The position numbers and the translations under genes were made by a program. Shown here one piece after another: positions 45,400 through 57,911 of a stretch of DNA of 64,000 nt (positions within the stretch are counted from its first letter, which is position 1; each line of letters begins with the position of its first letter). The notes under the pieces were generated by a model. The model saw only the letters and a list, made by a program, of their open reading frames with translations, searched no databases and was not told the DNA's origin. Source of the stretch: Cinnamomum chago (taxonomy: Eukaryota; Streptophyta; Magnoliopsida; Laurales; Lauraceae); contig CP142461.1 in assembly GCA_038049695.1 (NCBI GenBank), forward strand, positions 35,409,001 through 35,473,000. Reading direction: 5' to 3'.

Positions 45400-45897
45400 C
45401 TAAGCTCGGGTTGCCAAGTTTGATCCCCATACATATGCAACAAATAGTATAAACATCATCAAAATATAGCTAGTATAATTTGGGTGTTGCCGCTGAACAT
45501 TATGAGCTTCAACACTTTCTTTCAAAGATTTTATCTCCTGCTTTATCTCTTTAAGTAACATTATGATTTCATCATCTCTTCGTTCGCTTTGCACGCGTCC
45601 CATACTACGGACCGGTGAATTTTCACACGCAGCCTCATCCATCCAAACAAAATACCCACAACCTCCTTCTCCCTACACAGAAATTCATAGCAAAAGAAAT
45701 ATTAATTTTAGAGTGAGAATACATAGTAATTTAAGAAGTTGAAATCTATTAATACTTACGTGTAAATCCGGGCATTTCCAAAATCTTCGCCCTGGATTCT
45801 GGGCCGTACGAGAGGTCTTTAAAATCATCAACCCATGGCCACATGGGCACTTTGGAGCCCAATCTAATTTCCTAACGGAGGACGATGTTGATGACAT
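45400..45897 (-). CDS. GRF-type zinc finger, tail-anchored protein (MULE D), intact
   Basis: Two exons, 45897-45760 (46 codons) and 45672-45400 (90 codons plus TAG... stop at 45400), give 136 residues. The GRF finger covers about residues 15-60: KCPCGHG, then NPGRRFWKC, then GEGGCGYFVWMDE across the intron, with Cys-x-Cys, Cys and Cys ligands and the NPGRRFW signature. A charged helix follows (about 80-103, LLKEIKQEIKSLKESVEAHN, likely coiled coil). Near the C-terminus is one hydrophobic segment, YILMMFILFVAYVWG (about 115-130), followed by NLATRA, typical of a tail anchor. GRF fingers are known single-strand DNA/RNA binders; a role in transposition is inferred only from its place opposite the transposase, where MuDR has mudrB. 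The upstream ATG context is shared with MULE C, which supports the start. Confidence 0.85.
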
Positions 45898-46596
45898 TTC
45901 TAAGCCTATTCCCATTGTGGGAAGAAAAATTAAACAAAATGATAACATCAGATAAATGAGTTCAGACATAACTCTCAAAAGCTAGCAACTCAAATGGGAA
46001 AAGTTGAGATATTTCTGCCAAAAAAGATATCTATTCAACGAAAAAACAACATTCCATGTGAAATTTTAGAATCATATGAAATGAATGAAATAAATAGAAA
46101 TCTTCATAAACATGTCCATCACTTTTCCACAAGTAGACTTGAATAATTTGAATCTATACACTGCAATTGTAGTTTTACCTAATGAAATTTGTATTTAGTT
46201 TTGTCTCATGGATCTTGTTTATGTGAAATAATTAATGGGTGTTTTGAGTCTTATTTTTTTGCTTTTGAAAGGCAAATCTAGAAGAAGAATGCAAAATCCC
46301 CAAAACACAGCACCGAACCACATTACAATAGGACACTAACTAGTAAGACAACATTGCTTTTATCCTGCATTTAAGAATTAGAATTATAAGTTGAGTCTAA
46401 GAAGTGAAGAAAATTTAAAGCTCTTGCCTGATAGCACCTCACAACTTTTTCAAGGGTATAAACTAGTTTGATAATACATAGAAAAGGAAAAGGAAACAGC
46501 AACAACAACTAGTTTATACATAAATAACATTGAACAGTTGTGATTGTAATGCCCCATAACATGATCTCATTCTGAAAACATTGAACAATTGTGATT
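45898..46596. other. MULE D sequence upstream of the GRF gene
   Basis: To about 46290 it matches the MULE C core upstream of its GRF gene (28029 back to about 27635). Beyond that the two differ. It probably holds the GRF promoter or 5' UTR intron. No other gene was seen. Confidence 0.45.
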
Positions 46597-46812
46597 CTAA
46601 TGCCCCATAACTTTGTCACTTTCCCTGCAGCTGCTATTCGTACTCTGCTCAACTAAAAACCCTTGCACTCTTTCAAGCTGGGAAGTGAGCCTCACCCACC
46701 TTTCCTGCTCCCCACAAAACCTACAAGTACACTCCCATCCCACACATCTTCTGAATATCCTAACAGTAAATTCCACTCCATCAGATTTGGCAATCACATT
46801 GATTAGGTTTCA
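46597..46812 (-). pseudogene. captured Cys-rich exon of unrecognised gene
   Basis: The leftward frame reads NLINVIAKSDGVEFTVRIFR, then RCVGWECTCRFCGEQERWVR and LTSQLERVQGFLVEQS. The regular Cys spacing (C-x4-C-x-C-x2-C) and dense conserved-looking composition suggest a real protein exon, not chance. It is next to the right TIR of MULE D in the place where Pack-MULE cargo is expected. The family was not recognised. Confidence 0.4.
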
Positions 46813-47321
46813 CAGATAAAGCAAGCAAGCATATGGGATAGAAGCTGGTCTTATGCTGCGAGCATTGGGGTTTGCTTTGTCTTTCTTTTGTTTAAGTAAA
46901 ATAGAAGTAAAAAAACATAAAGAGAGATGCATCCTTCAAAACAATCAACACCACTGCTGATTGATGAACAATCAGAAGCTCTACATTCCTCATGAACAAA
47001 ATCTTCCAAAAAAGCCACACATGTAAATTACCCAAGTGCTGCCAAGCACCTCTATTTTCTTTCCATACATCCATGATGTTAGCACAGGCCAAAGAATGCA
47101 ATGAAAGATCAGGCTGCCATTTCCTCTTAAACTATTGATATATGAACAAAAAACGGCAATGTCTCATGAAGAATTGGAGAAGAAGAAGGTGGACCCTAAT
47201 CAGCAAGGTCCACTCCCACTGCTTCAATAGTATCGATGCCCTAAACTCCTTCTGAAAGGGGTTTTAAAATATTGAAAGAGATTTGTCCGGCGTCGCCGTG
47301 AGAGAGAGATCAGACCTGAGA
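46813..47321. other. MULE D cargo DNA before the right TIR, no gene recognised
   Basis: AT-rich and then GA-rich sequence. Short leftward frames (46892-47101) show no known motif. Confidence 0.3.
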
Positions 47322-47969
47322 CAGAGACGGATCGAGAGACTGCACTGGGTGGTGATGGAGAGGATGGGGGCGAGAGAGGGAATGGGAGGAGATGGGCGCA
47401 GACCTGAGACAGAGAGCTTCCAGTCGATGGGGTCCGATCGTCGTCGTGAGAGACAGAGAGCAGTCGATGGCAGGCTGGTGGTCGAGGCGCCCGCGAGGAA
47501 GACCGTGATGGAGGAGATCTGCGCAGGGAGAGTCGAGAGGCAGTGATCGTCCGAGAGAGAGCTCTGCGCAGGGGCGATGAGCAGCGAGAGAGATGCGAGA
47601 GAGACGTGCGAGGATGTGGGATCGTCGTCGTCCGAGGGGCCGGCGGTCGTCGTCCGAGAGAGAGCTCTGCGCAGGGGCGATGAGCAGCGAGAGAGATGCG
47701 AGAGAGACGTGCGAGGATGTGGGATCGTCGTCGTCCGAGGGGCCGGCGGTCGTCGTCCGAGTGATGGAGATCGTCGAGCTTCAGAGGAGAGACGAGAGAT
47801 GGAGACGAGCTGCAGTGTTTTGGAAAACAGAGGATATGACGTTTTGAAAAGAGAAGGGGGAAATGGGTGAAAGCAGAGCGGGAAACCGTATTCAGCAGCT
47901 GGGCCTCCTCGTTGGGCCATACACGCGTGTGCAGCTTGTGGTAGTGGGAGCTGCAGTGTGTGGGATCTG

Positions 47970-47974
<5 letters not shown>
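47322..47974 (-). repeat. right TIR of MULE D
   Basis: Inverted copy of 37384-38036, including the same internal duplication (two copies near 47580 and 47680). Its outer end lies 168 bp before the ASHR1 ATG. Confidence 0.85.

Positions 47975-48019
<45 letters not shown>
47975..48019. repeat. (TA)n microsatellite between MULE D and ASHR1
   Basis: About 45 bp of alternating T and A. The same kind of tract borders the MITE, the left end of B, both ends of C and the left end of D, so this row of elements appears to have grown inside one TA repeat in the ASHR1 upstream region. It may also overlap the gene's own TATA region. Confidence 0.8.
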
Positions 48020-48022
<3 letters not shown>

Positions 48023-48142
48023 CCCAAGATTTCTTTGTTTTTACATAGTGCTTCCTCCAAGTCCAAAGCAAATTTTCTGGGGTTCGCCCCTGATTCAGTG
48101 TTTGTTCTTTTAGCCTCTTCCAGTTCCAAGGGAGTGACCGCA

Positions 48143-51100
48143 ATGGAGGAGTTGCAGAGTGCCATATCAACCCATGGCTTGGCCGTTTCGTCTCTCCCTG
48201 ACAAAGGTCGCTGCCTCGTTTCCACCCGCTCCTTCGCTCCAGGTCTCTCTCTCTTCTTCTTTTCCATTTCTTACTCTCTCTCTCTCTATAGATTGATTTG
48301 TTGAAAACAAAGATAGTGGTTCTCAATCTGGTATTCCTTTCAGGAGAAGTAATAATCTCGCAAGAGCCTTATGCCTGTATACCAAACAACCCCTCTGCTG
48401 ATGTAAGATGCGACGGATGCTTCGCGTCTGGAAACCTCAAGAAATGCTCGGGCTGCCGGATGACTTGGTACTGTGGAAGCACATGCCAGGTGTATTTTTC
48501 GTAGACATCTTTTGTAAGGTTTTTATCTTTATCAGTTCCTGTTTGTATTTGTGTGATGATGAGATTAGTCATGAAGTATTATTATATGTTGTATATTCAT
48601 TAGGTTATACAATGTGTTGATGTTATCATATAATCGACCGCAGGCACAGGGTCAACTAAATTATTTTTGCTCTTATTAGTTCCTGTTGGTATCTGTGATG
48701 ATGAGATTAACCATGAAGTATTACGTGTTCTATATTTATTAGTTGATACAATGTGTTGAAGTATCATACAACCCACCGCGGAAACAGTGTCAATTAAAGT
48801 TTTTTTTTATTGTAACTGCTTCTACTGAACCAATGTGAAAGATGGTATCTGGCAATTGATTCAATAGTCTTGTTAGTCAATGAATGTAGGGGGAACTTGG
48901 ACTTTGTGTATTGATGATATATTATGCATAAGCTCTTTTATGTAGATTTTTACATATGTACCCTGTAGCATTTTCACGAATTGTTTTGATGGCAGGAGCA
49001 TTGGGAATTATATTGTCCTTGCTGATCAGGATCTTTGTACTCATCATCGATGTTTAGGAGTCGCGTTTGTTCTTTGAAGTGTTTTTTTTTTTGTCATGAA
49101 TTCTTCTTTTAGGGTGGTTAGCATCTATGTATTTATCAATTCTAAGATTCTTCTTTTAGGGTGGTTAGTATCTCATTAGGGGCCTCATCTTGTTTTTTTG
49201 TTTTCCTATTTTTAGCTTGCCAGCATACATCTCTTGTATTGCTTGCTTCTGTTAATGAAAGTAACCATTCAAAAAAAAAAAAAAGATTTTTTTTTATTTA
49301 TTGTTGATTAAGGGGACTCACAAGTGTTATCCATTGTTCCAATTATTGTAATGGTACCCTGCCTGACTTCCCATTGGTTATAACATCACACAGTATATGG
49401 GCTAGTTTGTGCATTCTCAAGCATGTTACGGCAAATATGGTATCCTGTCTGACTTCTTGTTTGCGCTTGTGCATGTGTCTTATAGAAGGTGTAAGCATTT
49501 TTTGGTTTTTGGAAAGAATAATCTCTTTCATTACCTTGCGTGATAATTGAATCTTATCATTAAACACAATTTTTTTTAATTATCTTACAACATCTCATCT
49601 AATATATTAACTTTTATCAGAAATCAGAATGGAAGTTGCATCAACTTGAGTGTCAAGCTCTTGCAAGCCTTACCGAGGACAGACGGAAAATGCTTACACC
49701 TTCTATACGTTTAATGGTGAGACTCGTCCTCAAAAAGAAACTGCAAAATGAACAGGTGAGTAGATTGTTGTTATGAACCAGGTGGCAGATACAGTTTTTT
49801 ACTCCAAACAAAAATCCATATCCAGATTGTGGTACCTGCAGTGCACATCAGGAGTGGTCTTGTCATTTTTTTATTTGTTTATATATATTGTGTAATTTCT
49901 ACAAGTTTTGTGTTTGAATGCTCTGCCTTATAGATTCCTTTGAACCTTGTTAAATGCTAGAAGCAGAATAATTCCCTTCAATATGTTTTGTAGAATTTCG
50001 TCCTAGTTACAGGAATGCCACACTGGGCAATGTGTCAACCAATTTTTTTTTTACGGATAGTACCTTACATAAATATATATATTTTCTTTTGCTCTACAGG
50101 TTATGCCAACTACTACTGTAGATAACTACGGTTTGGTGGAGGCATTGATGGCTCGTATCCTTATTTCACTTATATTTATTGGTGAATGATGGTTAACATA
50201 TTTATTGATATTTTGAAGGCTTATTCAGATGGATTGTTTAATTTAAGTGTTGATTCCACTAAGATATGTCTGACATTGGTGAGGAAACGCTAGTATTGTA
50301 TGCACAGATGGCTAACCTTGTCAATTTGCTACTTCCATCATTGGAGATCAATATAAAAGAGATCACACAAAACTTTTCCAAGGTATCTGTGATAATTTAT
50401 TTTATGGTGTCGGATACTTCTGAGGTCGTATTCAGTTGTTTTTGTTCTTCAATGAAGCACTAGTTCCCTTGAATTGATCCTTTCCTGCCGCGATCTTATA
50501 TAATGGCTTTATTGAGAGTTTGAGATATTGGTACTTTACTGAAACCTTGTTAATTCCATTTTATTTCTCATGCAGCTCGCTTGTAATGCTCATACAATTT
50601 GTGATAGTGAACTGAGGCCCCTTGGGACGGGGTTGTATCCTGTAATTTCCATTATTAACCACAGGTATCAATTTCTATTTTCTTCCTTTAATGTAACTTG
50701 TTTAATTTCCACATAATACTTCTATCACCACTACACTGGAGCTTCTCAGTAACTTAAGCTTAAATCATCAGTGTGATTTTTCTTTTGTGTGATTGCTGTA
50801 GCTGCTTGCCCAATTCAATATTGGTTTTTGAAGAGAAGAAAGCTGTGGTCCGTGTTGTGGAAAATATACCCAAAGGTGCAGAGGTAAGATAGCTTTCACT
50901 ATCCTTTACCTGCAGCTTTATTAGGATCATTGGAACTGTTCTCTCTTTGGTTTTTTTTTTCAAATTTATTTATGCAGTTGCATCATAATGTTGATTTCAT
51001 GAATTTTTACTTAGGTGTCAATAAGTTACATAGAAACTGCTGCAAGCACCACAACACGACAGAAGGCCCTCAAAGAGCAATACCTTTTTACTTGCACTTG

Positions 51101-54100
51101 TATCCGTTGCAAGGTAGCGGTACAGTTCTAGAAATTTAGTTAGTGTTGAGTTATTGCTTGTCAATGCTTACTGCTATGGATGTAAATGAGCCAATCTAAG
51201 CTTTACCAAAATTGAGTTTGAGCTCAAGTCAAACTTGAGATCAGCTTGAGCTCCACCCAACCAACCTTTTCTGAGCATGAGTTTGGAATGAGCCAAGTCA
51301 AGTTTGAGCTTGGCTTTATTTTTTCTCTAATATAACTACATATCAACTATGATAGAACTTAGGAGACAAGCTCCTTGTGATTGCAACTGGCGAGTTTTCC
51401 TGCAGCTTTTTAAATCTCACGGCTAGATTAGCTGCAGTTCATTACAAGTTTCCAATAAGGCAAGGCTACGAAATATGTAGATATCCTGGCAATTATTGAG
51501 ATGTTAAAGAAACAAAAATGTGGTCTTTTGCATACCAGATTTTGATTGCAACGAACGTGATTTAAAGACTGGAAGTACGACAATGAGAGGCATTTGGATT
51601 ATAAAAGTGGTAGAAGCAGAAGCGAAGTTAGATGTGCCTGTAGTAGGAGATAATGTTCAACAGGTTTATCATAAATCATCTTTTAATGAAATAATGAAGA
51701 TGTCTAAGTTCTGCAAGGACCGTAGTAAGAGCCAAGAGGCCTTTCAGTTTTAATTTTGTAGCAAACGGAAATTCTGACCATCATTGGGAGTATGTTTGCT
51801 TCGGTGAATTCGTGAAAAAGATGGCTTAGTTGAAAACTGAAAGTGCTGTTCTGGTTTTTTTTTTTTTTTTGCTGGGGTTGCTGGTGTTTATGTCTTTTTC
51901 TGTTTTGTGCTGGGGTTTTGATTTTATTCTCTGCTCGGTTTTATTTGGTTCTATTTTATGGTAAGGAGGTTTGGTTATGTTTTGGAATGTTTCGCTTTGT
52001 GCTGTGGTTCTCTGTTTCTTCTGGGATAGTTTCTGTTTGTTGTATGAATTGTCACTTTCTTACTTTTATAGTGTGCTCTCTTTACTGATCAACAAGTTGA
52101 TCTCTAATGGCCAGTGCAGTTTTCTCTAGCCACTCCATGAATTTTCTGCTTACATCATCAATCTTGGTTTTTGTCAACTACTTGTGTTACATGATGATGC
52201 CATAATATGGGAATCACAAATAGCAACTATTACAATATTTACTTCATACATTTAATGAGAAAGAGAAAGTATGCAGATGTGCTGAAATCACATGTACACA
52301 AGCTCCTTGTGATTACTTCTGAACAGTTTTCCTGCAGCTCTTTAAATCTCACAGCGAGAATAGCTGCAGTTCATCACAAGTTTCCAATGATGCAAGGCTG
52401 CAAAATATGTAGATATCCCGGCAATTATTGAGATGTTAAAGAAACATAAATGTGGTCTTTGCATACCAGATTTTGACTGCAACGAACGAGATTTAAATAC
52501 TGAAAGTACGATAAGGAAAAGCATTTGGATTAGAAAAGCGGTAGAAGCAACAATGGAGTTTGATGTGCCCGTAGGAGGAGAAAACGTTCAACCTGGCTAT
52601 CATAAATCATCTTTTGATAAAATACCGAAGATGTCCAAGTTCTGTAAGGACCGTAGTAAGAGCTAAATTGGCCTTTTAGCTCTTACTACGATCCTTACAG
52701 AACTTGGACATCTTCGGTATTTCATCAAAAGATGATTATGATAACCGGGTAAAACGTTCTCTCCTAGTACAAGCACATCAAACTTCACTACTGGTTTTAT
52801 CACTTTTCTAATTCAATGCTTTTCCTTGTCGTACTGCCAGTCTTTAAATCTCGTTCATTAGAGTCAAAACATGGTATGCAAAGACCACATCTATGTTTCT
52901 CTAACATCTCAATAACTATCAGGATATCTATATATATTGTCGATGTTTCGCAGCCCTTTCCTATTGGAAACTTGTAATGAACTGCAGCTATCTGTCGTGA
53001 GATTTAAAGCGCTACAGGAAAACTGGTCGGTGGCAATCACAAGGAGCTTGTCTCCATGTGGTTTTAGTACATTATAATACTTTCTCTTTCTCATTAAATG
53101 TACGAAGTAAACATTGTAATAGTTGCTATTTGTGATTCCCATATTATGGCATCATGATGTAACATAGGTAATTGATAAAAACCAAGATCTCAACAAATAT
53201 AAAGATTGATAATGCAAGCAAAAAATCCATCCATGGAGTGGGTAGAGAAAACTGCACGGGCCATTAGAGATCAACTTGTTGATCAGTAAAGAGAGCACAC
53301 TACAATAAAAGTCACAATTCATATGCCTCTCCTACATAATATTCCATGCTCTGACCAAACTCATAACAATAAACAGAAACTAGAGAACCACATCCAGAAC
53401 ATAACCAAACTTCCTCACCATAAAACAGAACCAAATAAACCCCGACACGGAATAGAATCAAAACCCTTGAACAAAATAGAAAAAGACACAACACCAGCAG
53501 CCCTAGCCAAAAGAAAAAGCACTTTCAGTTTTCAACTATCTAAGCCATCTTTTTCACGAATTCACCGAAGCCAATATACTCCCAATGATGGTTAGAATCT
53601 CTATTTGCTACAAAATTAAAACTGAAAGGCCTCTTAGCTCTTACTAAGTTCCTCGCAGAACTTGGACATCTTCAGTATTTTATCAAAAGATGGTTTATGA
53701 TAACGCAGTTGAATGTTTTCTCATACTACAGGCACATCAAACTTCGTTGTTGCTTCTACTGCTTTTCTAATCCAAATGCTTTTCCTTGTCGTACTTTTAG
53801 TCTTTAAATCTCGTTCGTTGTAGTGAAAATCTGGTATGCTAAGACAGCATTTATGTTTCTTTAACATCTCAACCCTGCCTCATTGGAAACTTGTAATGAA
53901 TTGCAGCTATTCTAACTATGAGATTTAAAGAGCTGCAGGAAAATTGGTCAGTAGCAATCACAAGGAGCTTGTCTCCTTGTTATTTGAGTACAACAACATA
54001 CTTCTCTGTCTCATTAAATGTATATAAGTTCTCGCTCGCCTCATTGGAAACTTGTAATGAATTGCAGCTATTCTAACTATGAGATTTAAAGAGCTGCAGG

Positions 54101-57100
54101 AAAATTGGTCAGTAGCAATCACAAGGAGCTTGTCTCCTTGTTATTTGAGTACAACAACATACTTCTCTTTCTCATTAAATGTATATAAGTTCTCGCTTGC
54201 TTCTCACTCGCCTACGAAAACAATACTAGACTCGACTTCCTCACCTGCCTCTCCACTCGTACCTACTTTCACCAGCCGGGCTTTACTGAATCCTTCCCTA
54301 CTCCATCCCTCTGTTTGGCTCTAGCCTTGTCCGAAACTCCACCTCTCTGAGTTCTTGCCCCCCGAGTTGCGCTCTGTCTCATTCATTTGAGGCCGATGGC
54401 TGCATCACATCCTTTGTGAGCAAATCTCTTCGCCCTCCTTTGGTTCTTGGCCGTAAGCACTTCTCTTGCGTGCACAAGTTCCACTAGCTGTGTTCATGGA
54501 TCCATTCCAAGACTCAAATTTTCACTATTCTTGAAGTGATAGCTCTGCCACCTACTTTCTTTTAGCCCTTCCCTTACACCTATTCCTCAAGGTCGAGCCC
54601 TTACTCACTCAGATAGGATCTTACCATAGAAATGGGCATTTGTGCCTTAAGGCCCGGGATAAGACAACGTGGTGGACAGTTCTTCGTCTTCTTTGTGAGC
54701 TGAACTGAGCCTATCCATTGAGGAAAAACAACTTTCTTCGCTCTCATCCCTTGAGTCACTAGACTGCAAAGCCAGACCTCCCTACTAGCTAACTTGACTG
54801 CATTGACTTACTAGATTGCCCCTTTTTCATTACAGAAACCTTGCAAAGAGGCTTTTCTGAGATGTCACATCAAACAAGAGAAAAAGTGCACTTTAAAGGT
54901 GGAAAATTGAAGATTACAAGCTTGCACCTCTTTTCATTCTACTCCTATGTTTTGGAAATAAGGAGTGCTACAGCACACATTTAGGGAACCCCTCATCCAA
55001 CTATAAGAAGTCGGAATGTAAATTCAGACAAGTGGGGTTGGGAATCCGAGTTTACGAGAGTTGGGGCGTGTAGAAAAATAGATCTGATGAGGCTCTGAAT
55101 CAAAAGGCAACAGATAGGCCGTTTGAAGGCCACTGAACAATCGATATGATGTTTAGGGCTGAGATCTGAATCTAGAAAGGAGGTTTTCTTGGTCACAGAC
55201 TGGGGGCTATTTGGGGCACTTTCACAAAAGACTGATCCTATTCCTCTTCCTCTTATCTGGGTGCATTGAATTGAAACAAAATCCGAGACTCGAATCATCA
55301 TCCTTTTCACCGTCCAAAAGAGTTCACAAACAATCCAACGGTCCGGTCCATTCGGATGGGTGGCAAACAAATCAAACAAGTTGGGCCTGAGCCCAAGCGA
55401 ACCCTTTAGTGAACCGAGCTCGAGCCCAACAGTATCAAGATTGAGCTTAGCTTGTGAGCTAATTGAGACAGCTTGAGCCCAGTTTGATTAGCACACGAGC
55501 CAAGCTCAAGCTTGAGCATGCTGAGCTTTCTTTGCTCGTTGATATCCCACTTGGCACATGGGAACTCGTCTTTTCAGATTTTGGTAATTATACAACTTAG
55601 CTGCTGCTACTCTATTGAAGGGCCTTTATGAGGATATTCAAGAAAGCGCAGTCCTGGAAGGCTATAGATGCAAGGATAAGAAGTGTGATGGTTTCTTGCT
55701 ACTCGATTCTGGTATGTCATTATTGGGGCCGAATTAAGGTTTTAGCCATGAGATTTCACTTTATGGTTAAATGGCTGTAACTCCTATTTTAATGTGATTA
55801 TTGTGGGGATGTTTTGCAGAAAAGAAATTATTTACATGTCAGCAATGTGGGCTCAGCAGGAATCAACAAGAGGTAAAGAGGATCGAAAGTGAAGTCAAAC
55901 AAATGTTAGACAAGGCTTCAAAGATTTCATCCTCCAGCAGTATCCTACAATCATCTTCATGTTTATTGATCTAATTATGGCCAAGGAATCTACATGGGGA
56001 GCCCCATGATGGGATTCACTTGGACCTTGCCAGTGTGGCACGTGTACATATTACTGGGTTTGCAAATAGGAAGGAGGTTTAGGATTTAGATTATTTCTTT
56101 TAGAGGTGAGTTTAGGGCTATTCATCAAGGTGATGGAAACAAAGCCTGTGTACGAAGTATGCAAAGGTTGATAATACCATTACAATTATGAAAAGAACTC
56201 TAGATACTAATCCATTGGAAACAATATCGTTTTTCTTTTTCCCTGCTTTTGCCTAGCTATTTGCCTCTACATTTTCTTCCCTTGGGATGTGTCAGTGAAG
56301 ATTTTGTAGTAGAAGGAAATCTTCTCAAACAAAGCTCTTCAACCTGACCCAGTTTCTAGTGAGAACGGGAATCATGTAAGATTGTAGAAGATCTCCAAGG
56401 GCCCTCTGCCTTACCACTGGCTCAAGTGATTCCATACCATGAGTTGCCTTCTTCTGTCACCAGACAACGAAAATCAGAGGAAACCAATTTGTGTTGAGAC
56501 CCTTTTTAATTCCCATGGTTTCTGCTTTATTTGAGTCACAAGTCCCATCAAACCTGAGAATGATATGACTATCTTATCTCAGTTGTTCCCGATGGTTTTT
56601 AAATATGTGCAACCCTTTCATTAAACAAGTTAGACATTCCGTACCCACAGCCGGTGTGGGTCAACCAGACTGACCACTTATTGTCTAATTTATTTAGTGG
56701 GGGGGGTGGGGCCGTGGGGGTAGATGGGTGGGCCAATCTACATCCAACCCTTTTAACTGTCTAATGCTGCAGTCTGGGTCATGTTTTGCCATCACTTATT
56801 TCCTTCTACAGAACTAGATTATATCATTCTAATGGCTATATACTTTTTTATCAGTGAAATCCTTGGTCATGTTTAGAAAGGGATCCACCTTTTTTCACCC
56901 CACAAAGCGATTGTATGGTTCATAAAAGATTCTATGCTAAGACTTGTTTCCAGTGAAAGATACAATTCTTTGACAGAAATTAGATTATTTTGAAGCCAGT
57001 GCTATGTACAAGACCATTGAGCAACTTCAACTGAAACTCTGCCATTCACATTCAATAAGTTTGCTCAGAACTCAAGAAACTCTTCTGAAGGTGCCATGTC

Positions 57101-57832
57101 GCTAGTGAGATTTTTTTTAATATTTATCTTTCGAACATTTCCATCTTCTATATGATGCTTGAAATAGATAGCAAGCTACATTGTGGAATATAATATTATG
57201 TCAGTATATTTATTCATGGGGCTGAATCTACTGGCATTTGGTTCATTTAATTAGATAACCATTGGATGGACCATTTTACTCCACTAAAAGACTGTTCAAA
57301 ACATTATAGATACCAATTATTTGTTTATTGAGAATGATTTGTGACTCCAAATAATTTGTATTGTTCATCCTAGATTCTGATGGAATTGAAAGACTGGAGG
57401 GAAGCCCTAGTATATTGCCGATCGACAATTCCAGTTTATCAAAGTATGTCAGGTTTCCTATTAAACTCAGCTTTTTTTAATAGCAATTCCTTGATAAAGG
57501 CTTCACAATGTTCTGTTATGCATGAAAACTGAAAACTGCAGCTTACCAATTAAGGAAAAAAAAGGGAATACATGTTTCTTTTTGCATCATTCTCATTGTC
57601 ATCATGCCTGCCACCTGCGCCTTGGCATCAACAATGCTTTTTGTAAGGATGATTGCATGGCAAGCTGTGGATACTCTTTCTTAAAGAAATATTTGGCGTA
57701 TCATCTTTTCCAACCTTTTCTTTTCGGTGTTGAATGCTCAGTGATCATGTTTTGTTGTTTGCCAGGAGTATATCCAGCGATTCATCCTTTGCTTGGACTG
57801 CAATATTATACCTGTGGGAAACTAGAATGGTT

Positions 57833-57882
<50 letters not shown>

Positions 57883-57911
57883 TATTATACCTGTGGGAAA
57901 CTAGAATGGTT

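Larger units (their letters stand above)
37384..47974. mobile_element. MULE D, two-gene Mutator-like element with both genes open
   Basis: Ends GAGAGCAGATCCCACACACTG and its inverse at 47974, flanked by (TA)n at 37364-37383 and 47975-48019. TIRs of about 653 bp lie at 37384-38036 and 47322-47974. The transposase reads rightward (39313) and the GRF zinc-finger protein leftward (45897), with an inverted 189-bp array between them. Because both genes keep open frames this copy is the best candidate for an autonomous element in the window. Confidence 0.9.
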
